Positions 6,718-11,873 of a DNA stretch of 11,873 bases are shown piece after piece; positions within the stretch are counted from its first letter, which is position 1; every line of letters begins with the position of its first letter. Below the pieces are notes generated by a model, which saw only the letters and a list, made by a program, of their open reading frames with translations, was not told the origin of the DNA and did no database searches. This DNA comes from Moniliophthora roreri (lineage: Eukaryota > Basidiomycota > Agaricomycetes > Agaricales > Marasmiaceae). Location of the stretch: contig LATX02000063.1 of assembly GCA_001466705.2 (NCBI GenBank), positions 1 through 11,873 on the forward strand, written 5' to 3'. The position numbers were made by a program, and so were the translations under genes.

Positions 6718-7210
6718 TCAAAGATCTTCGCCCTGTCTATACCAAAGATCAGTCCGCTTGTCGAGACCATCCAAGGGGCGTGTCGAGCTCATCCCTGATC
6801 GTCGCCCGACATCCGGCATATCGTTCTTTTCCAAGTCCCGAATGATCTGATTATATGAATGCGGCTTGACTTGTCGAGCCATGAGTTGTCAGAAACAATT
6901 TCAGGTATTCCAGTAGCATATTAACTTGTGCGTATCACCCATTTTCAAGTTGTCTGGACACCTGGCAATGCGAGAGCGTGTTGATTGACACGCAGGCTTT
7001 GGGAATCTGTTCTATCGTGAGCTAGATATCTGCAGCAATGCATTTCAACTATGAGCGATCTTCTGGGTAAAGTGTAATCTCCATCAGTCGGAGCTCAATA
7101 GCAAGTGATCCTGTCATACAATGTTCAGCGTTACATACAACCGCCTCGAATAAGTTTCCATCCCTTGAGGACATTTGAGGCGGCAAGAATCCAGAATTTT
7201 GTATCCTCAT
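6718..7210 (-). CDS. Minus-strand gene D, convergent with gene B (unrecognised; gene model incomplete)
   Basis: Two coding-like segments lie on the minus strand. The 3' one, 6718-6882, reads MARQVKPHSYNQIIRDLEKN then DMPDVGRRSGMSSTRPLDGL and ends RQGEDL (54 codons, stop TGA 6718-6720). It is highly charged, with no membrane segment. Its reading recurs in the copy at 11713. Upstream, 7139-7210 reads MRIQNSGFLPPQ...LFEAV, ending at a perfect GTATGT donor; it recurs at 3032-3103. A possible linking exon near 6974-7035 (…DRTDSQSLRVNQHALALP) would splice in phase onto V-KPHSYNQ. I could not phase all the pieces into one model, so this may be one spliced gene, a small 54-codon gene beginning at 6882, or a decaying gene. 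The stop lies only 27 nt from the gene B stop, so the transcripts would overlap. Confidence 0.4.
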
Positions 7211-7437
7211 CGAGATACGATATGAGAGTCCGGAATGTTTTGAAAGTCCTGGCGCCCCTGCGCAGTTCAAGAGGTAAGATTATTCTCTAGAGTTGATATC
7301 CCGGTAAGAGATGGAACTGAAGCGGTGTTCAATACTTAACGTTCAATGGATTCAATTAGAATCAACAGAAATTGGTAACGTTCCGGTATCTCGAGGGGTA
7401 AATTACTTGTTGTTGGGCACCATGGGTTTCTATCTAC
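7211..7437. other. Spacer between gene D and gene C
   Basis: Up to 7341 this is repeat DNA shared with 3105-3235. The remainder, 7342-7437, is unique in the window. No exon is convincing. An open plus-strand frame leads from 7402 into gene C through the N, so some of it could be gene C coding sequence. Confidence 0.4.
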
Positions 7438-8211
7438 ATGAGAATTGATCANGCTGCAAGGAAATGGCTAATGGAGCTCTTATTAAGAGCTGTGGGGGAC
7501 CCGAGGACTACCGAAGACGAGATGACGATGACGCTTGACCAACTAGGCAGGATGGCGACTACTTTTTCGTTGGATGCAGACCCGCAGCAGAGAGAAAAGG
7601 CCGTGGTTGATGCGGATCCGACACGGTTCAAAAGCATTGGGGAAGGTACGTTTCCCACTACTTTCATTGAATAATGTGACACTGAACGATTCGCAGACCT
7701 TCTCCTCCAAGTATTTTCTACTCTCAACCAACTATCTCATTCCGATCGCATTACTACTACACATTTCCTCGCATGTTACTCCATCCTGAACCGCTATTGG
7801 ATACGGATGAGACATGAATGGCCGGACAGATGGCCTGAATGGCACCAGCCCCACTCTTTCATTCAGGATCTCGACGCATGGGTGTCATCCTCTCCAGAAC
7901 ATGCCAGGATATCTCGTATAACGAAATGCGTGCTACTGTTGGACAGTGTAGTTCGACAGTCGCACGTTTCTTATTCGGTATCAGCCGACTTTAGCAAGCG
8001 GGTGTTGGACTTTGCTCGAATGCTCGACAAGACTATACATCAATGGGGTATCGGGCCGAGCTTGGTGAACATTGGAGGGAGCGAAAGTACACCGTGGAGG
8101 GATGTATATCGAAGGGTTGTAGAAGTTATGGTGGTGCCAGTCGAGCCGATGAAGGTAACCACAGTCGAGAAGCATGAAGTAGCTCTTCCGGCGGATTTTG
8201 CAAAAAACTAG
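7438..8211 (+). CDS. Gene C: two-exon gene of unknown function (5' end uncertain at an N)
   Basis: Exon 1 runs to 7645, a 51-nt intron occupies 7646-7696 (donor GTACGT, acceptor CGCAG), and exon 2 is 7697-8211 with stop TAG 8209-8211. From the first ATG (7438) this is 240 residues, but an N at 7452 interrupts codon 5 (CAN, so His or Gln if truly a single base) and the frame stays open upstream to 7402, so the true N-terminus is unknown. The protein is soluble-looking and mostly helical, with many Trp and Arg: AARKWLMELLLRAVGDP near the start, then NRYWIRMRHEWPDRWPEWH, an acidic/serine patch, and WRDVYRRVVEVMVVPVEPMK near the end. No signal peptide or membrane helix. I do not recognise the family. 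It points toward the second gene A, 395 nt upstream of its start. Confidence 0.7.
7452..7452. other. Single undetermined base, possible contig join
   Basis: The second N in the window. Unlike the one at 2903 there is no second copy to show that sequence is missing, but it falls in the first codons of an open frame whose start is otherwise not convincing, so a join here could have clipped gene C. Confidence 0.5.
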
Positions 8212-8605
8212 CTCAACACGGGCTTAGCATGGAATTGTAGCGCTACATTGTGTATAAACGTCACGGTGTAAGGCTCACAGCTTGATCCGCTCATAGCCGC
8301 GCACTAGTGATACCTCACATGAGCGTGTGACTGTATGACACTTTGATCCTCTAACTGATACTGATACCGCGAATGAACATTTAACGGAATATGTGCCAAC
8401 TTACAGCCGCCGATACGTGGAGTTGTGCCTTGAAGCACTGCAAACCTAGTTCTCGAAGGCGCGAACAGAAGGGATTCGATGTGATGATAATCATTTTTGT
8501 TGGACGTGAAGGCATGACAGAAGCTTAGCTTTATGCTGCGAGAGGGATATAGTAGGCTTGCATTCGTTCCCACGCTGTTTCAACCCGTTTCCTTCCCTCC
8601 TCACG
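8212..8605 (+). promoter_or_regulatory. Intergenic region and promoter of gene A (copy 2)
   Basis: 394 nt with no convincing exon. It must hold the gene C 3' end and the gene A promoter. TGATAATCATT at 8485-8495 (121 nt before the ATG) is shared with the gene B promoter and lies within the palindrome ATGATAATCAT. A pyrimidine-rich tract (about 8577-8603) immediately precedes the start codon; there is no clear TATA box, only GATATAGTA near 8547. Confidence 0.45.
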
Positions 8606-10645
8606 ATGGACAAGGCTCAATTGTCGATGTTGCTGCAACTCGTCAGGGACGCGAGGACTACAAATTATGCCACTGGTATCATTGATTGTCCGGTATTGGC
8701 ATCTTATAACTAACTGTCCCCCATAGTCGCCGCCATGACACTTTTAGTGTGCGTTCCGCTCCTATTGCTCAATCAATCACTACTCAGATAATTGGACAGC
8801 TTCGATTACTTCTTGACGATAGAAAAGGAGGTAAGGAGCCTTTATTATTCAGGGAGTCATGGCGTTCTAAATACTCAAATGGAGGTGGAATTAATATGGA
8901 AGACGCCGAAGAAGCTGGCAAGCATCATATATGTGAGTTCATTCGATGATTCCGAGTCTCGACTCTTCACCGTGCTCACAACGTCCACTGTAATAGCTCT
9001 GGGCATGTTCACAAGTTTGTTTCAAGCGAAAATAGCTGTTAACACACAAGACAGAATCGGTACTTTAGCTTAATCGCCTTAGGGTGGGTGGGTGATCAAT
9101 CTACTGCGAGGCTGTGGCTAACATCATTGTTAGTGTAAACGTCAGCTGTGAGCACATACCACTCTGACAATTTCTACCGCTCAAGGATGCCTAGTCATGC
9201 TTCGTGAAGTGAAATCGGATCGAGTGAGTCTTGTCTTTAATTTAAGCCAACTGCTACTAGATTACCTGTTCACTGAACAGATGTAAGTCTGCCACCGTTC
9301 GCAGTTTCTGGAGGATTTTAAAAGTGCATTAATCCCAGATGCTCTATGTTTCTCCACGTAGGTTTTTTCTTTCCCGCGTGAGACACTACTCATTGGTTCT
9401 CTCTTCAGTTGATGGGAATAACTATTACAATCATCATAAGTACTGTCGACTTGGTGCTTTTAATGAGGTGCGCTCCACCCTTCTTGTGGCAAGCGAATTA
9501 ACCAACGGAGATAATGTAGAGTTTGGATTCTATACGGCAGGTCAAAAAAACTTCTTTACGTATTGATACCTTTGATTTCTGGTCAGTCGCACACTCCTCG
9601 CAGTAGTCTTACTTCTCACGTTGGTCCATCCCCATTAGGTGAATGTGTAGCGATGTAAGGCGCCTTACTTCCCAAAGCGCCGCTTGATTTATCTGCACAA
9701 ACAGGCTCGTTCTTGACTATCACATCGTTTACAATATGAAGCGTAAGGTTTCTTTTTAGCCGCTTTCTTTGCTTTCAGTATTGAACTTTACGGACCAGGA
9801 TACATTCACGTTGGGTATGGTGGCACTCGCTCTCTACTAAAAATGTTTTCTGACGGCCGCATCGCAGACCAATCGTGGAAGGATGTTATTCCGCAAGTAG
9901 GTTCCGAACAGCGGAGACTTGTCCAAATGCTCTATGCTAAAAAAAAATAATTCCAGCTGCTCCGCGTTATTACGCCTTCATGGCGGTCCCATCTCTGATA
10001 GTGGTAATCAAAAAGTTCCAACACTGAACCTCACACGGCGGCCTGACACATTCGTCCCCCCAGTCCTTCATTATGCTTGTCATGACGATTTACAAATGCA
10101 GTCGAACTTTGTCTTCCTCGAATGGGAGGACTGTACGAATGCCTATTATTTCGCTCTTCATGCGAGATGGGATATTTTGGTTCCTATCTGTTTTCGGTTC
10201 GGGTTCCCCGCTTCTTTTTTTGATGCATTGATTGATTGACTCGAGGGATTACATAGTCGTCATGGTACCTCAGGCTGCTATAGCTGCTGGCGCTCGCGTC
10301 ACTATTGGACAAGTGATGATCAAGTTTGTACACTCCTATTCGAATTTTACGGTGCAACGAATTGAAATAAACTAACATCTGTGATTTTTTTTTTATAGCA
10401 TATGTTTGGCGTATGTCAACCAACTCCGTTTTCTCGTGTTTACAGCAAGCTGATCATACATATTGATTAGAACGTACTCAATTATTAGCTCACGCGTGCT
10501 ATTGAACATCAAGCAAATCATGTTGGCTACTGAATACGGGTACTCTAGCACCAATAGTGATACGACAACAACAGATAGTATGCAGCTGGAAACGATTCAA
10601 TTTGGACGTAGACGCATGGAGGAGAGCTATTTATCAAAGACTTGA
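8606..10645 (+). CDS. DUF6533-family membrane protein gene A, copy 2 (complete, spliced)
   Basis: The complete version of gene A. Exon 1, 8606-8675, starts MDKAQLSMLLQLVRDARTTN; exon 2, 8727-8748, reads VAAMTLLV; exon 3, 8800-8830, FDYFLTIEKE; exon 4, 8885-8932, VELIWKTPKKLASIIY. Joined, these give the classic DUF6533 N-terminus: a short helix, then F-D-Y-x-L-T-x-E-x-E and V-E-L-I-W. Later exons are those of copy 1 shifted by 8787, ending with TYSIISSRVLLNIKQ and a stop at 10643-10645. The product is about 310-330 residues with several hydrophobic helices; the hydrophilic tail is rich in Ser/Thr and Arg. Fifteen or more introns, most 45-65 nt. Intron 3 (8831-8884) is 54 nt with no in-frame stop and ends in GAG, so its retention would add 18 residues without breaking the frame. 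Start chosen because it is preceded by a pyrimidine tract and aligns with gene B's start. Confidence 0.85.
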
Positions 10646-11466
10646 AACGTTCATTTGAAATAATCCGTAGTTTAGTATATACTATGTAGCGTTAGATCTG
10701 TGAAACTTGTTGAATTACTTGTGCTGGCAGTTTTGGGTCATTTCTACCCTGGGATCAGACCCTAACTCGGGCCAAAAACGTAATAGACAGTGCCAGCACC
10801 AGCAGAGATGCTCGTTGTCTGGGTGAAGAATGGATTGTCTTGGGCTATGTGAATGTAGGATCCAGAAGAGGTTTGTTTTGACTCGTGCCGTTCATCCTTC
10901 GACATGAATTAATTTGAACTACCTCTGTGCAGGCTTTATTCATATTAAAGAGCGCAACCCGAAGCCGCTGTTCTGCTCAGTCTTCGACAAGCTGACTAGT
11001 GTTTCTCGTTAGACCTGTTCTGAATGGCTGCTGGATCAACGGTAGGGTCTTCCTCTCTGTACAAACATCGCTTGCTAAAAACTCCATCGTAACGTTACAG
11101 ATATTCCGAAGCTGTATCCATTCACAGCTATTGCCCCGCTTATTGTCGTGCATCACTTATAATCTCTTTGGTTTATTCACTTTGACAATACTCGGTAGTC
11201 ATTCATCATGTTCATCATGACACTATACAAATGTCTTCCTCAAGCTTGGGGTGGAGACCAATTCATTCAGAGAACGGCTATGTCTCTGTTTCTTCGCGAT
11301 GGAATAATGTGGTTCATCGCTGTGTTTGGTGAGTCAATGTGGCATATCATCCGAGTTATTCACGAACCACCCGCGCTCAAAGCCACCATGGTATCGCATA
11401 TGATAGTAGAGCATATTCGCATAACTCTGGCGGCTGTGATGCTGTTGTGAGTATTTCGACCATTGT
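8788..11466. repeat. Long direct repeat, right copy
   Basis: Partner of 1-2679, no difference found by eye. It starts inside intron 2 of gene A only because the window starts there. It ends sharply at 11466, where this copy has an 11-nt deletion relative to 2680 onward. Confidence 0.95.
10721..10799. repeat. Imperfect palindrome, second copy
   Basis: Same arms as at 1934-2012 (GTGCTGGCA / TGCCAGCAC), again between the gene A stop codon and the start of the truncated gene B. Confidence 0.7.
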
Positions 11467-11695
11467 TTGGACTAAATGGCTGATTACGCCTCGCAGTATG
11501 GGTGTATCGTGAGTTAGTTCCCCGACTCGATCAATTTCTCAACTCATCAAGATGGCTTTAGGATGTATTCTATCATCTGTTCCCGCGCGCTCCTAAACAT
11601 AAAAGAGTACTACGTGACACCAGAGGTGGAATCCATAAATCAGGTATCGACATATGAATTGAGGGAAACGCTCCGTGATATGTAGTTAATCGTTG
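10836..11695 (+). pseudogene. 5'-truncated DUF6533 gene B fragment (copy 3)
   Basis: Has the same truncation point as the fragment at 2049, but keeps its 3' end: the last exon reads MYSIICSRALLNIK and finishes at a TAG at 11693-11695, after an acceptor changed to CTTTAG by one added T. Up to 11466 it matches the copy at 2049; beyond that it shows an 11-nt deletion within an intron, single-base indels and several substitutions, though every exon stays in frame. It has no N-terminal exons, start or promoter of its own. Either a pseudogene or a source of alternative 3' exons for gene A. Confidence 0.75.
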
Positions 11696-11712
11696 CTTTT
11701 ATTTCTCCCCAA

Positions 11713-11873
11713 TCAAAGATCTTCACCATGTCTATGCAAAAGATCAGTCCGCTTGTCGAGACCATCCAAGGGGCGTGTTGAGCTCATCCCAGATTGTCGC
11801 CCGACATCCGGCATATCGTTCGTGGTCAAATCCTCCACTCTTGTTCAACGTGATACCTTCTCCAAGTCCCGAA
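11713..11873 (-). pseudogene. Gene D 3' end, copy 3 (partial at window edge)
   Basis: Homologous to 6718-6850 on the minus strand, with the same TGA (11713-11715) and readings DMPDVGRQSGMSSTRPLDGL and RHGEDL. Compared with the other copy it has R to Q, W to L, Y to H and Q to H changes plus silent ones. A 36-nt insertion (about 11822-11857) falls exactly between the codons for K and N; read through, it brings an in-frame TGA. The insertion starts GTATCA on the coding strand but does not end in AG. Cut off by the window end. Confidence 0.5.

Noticed and set aside
7105..7290. Plus-strand 61-codon open frame
   Set aside because: Overlaps the conserved minus-strand gene D segment, lacks splice signals, and does not stay open in the other copy.
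1..11873. tRNA or rRNA genes
   Set aside because: No cloverleaf with both internal promoter boxes and no ribosomal RNA core motif was recognised on either strand.

Overview
The window looks like nuclear DNA of a basidiomycete fungus, most likely an Agaricomycete. The genes are broken by many short introns (mostly about 45-65 nt, GT...AG, CTAAC/CTGAT-like branch sites). Two of them encode the multi-pass membrane family known as DUF6533, which is typical of Agaricomycetes. A Rhizoctonia/Ceratobasidium-like source is possible, but nothing here proves a genus.

Layout, left to right. 1-1858: the 3' part of DUF6533 gene A, whose first two exons lie left of the window. 2049-2902: a 5'-truncated copy of DUF6533 gene B, running into a single N at 2903. 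2904-3235: downstream flank of gene B, carrying part of a minus-strand gene (D). 3238-4289: an insertion of about 1.05 kb bounded by terminal inverted repeats, with 10-bp subterminal repeats and a small spliced gene (E) on the minus strand inside. 4290-4698: promoter of gene B. 4699-6690: full-length gene B. 6718-7210: minus-strand segments of gene D, convergent with B. 7452: second N. 7438-8211: 3' part, or all, of a two-exon gene C of unknown function. 8212-8605: promoter of A. 8606-10645: complete second copy of gene A. 10836-11695: another 5'-truncated gene B. 11713-11873: a further copy of the gene D 3' end.

The main architecture is repetition. Positions 1-2679 and 8788-11466 show no difference by eye, after which the two copies abruptly diverge. 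Just before that breakpoint lies a 280-bp tract (2400-2679) that is also identical to gene B. The mosaic fits recent unequal exchange or gene conversion among A-B arrays, or an assembly artefact; the Ns, one sitting exactly at a chimeric junction, make the artefact a serious possibility.

The most novel item is the inverted-repeat-bounded insertion at 3238-4289. It looks like a non-autonomous DNA transposon whose ends are built from a 10-bp repeat and which carries an apparently intact five-exon gene. The paralogous gene B flank at 7341 has no such insertion. All splice models come from reading the sequence alone; exon 6 of genes A and B and one central exon of gene A remain unresolved.
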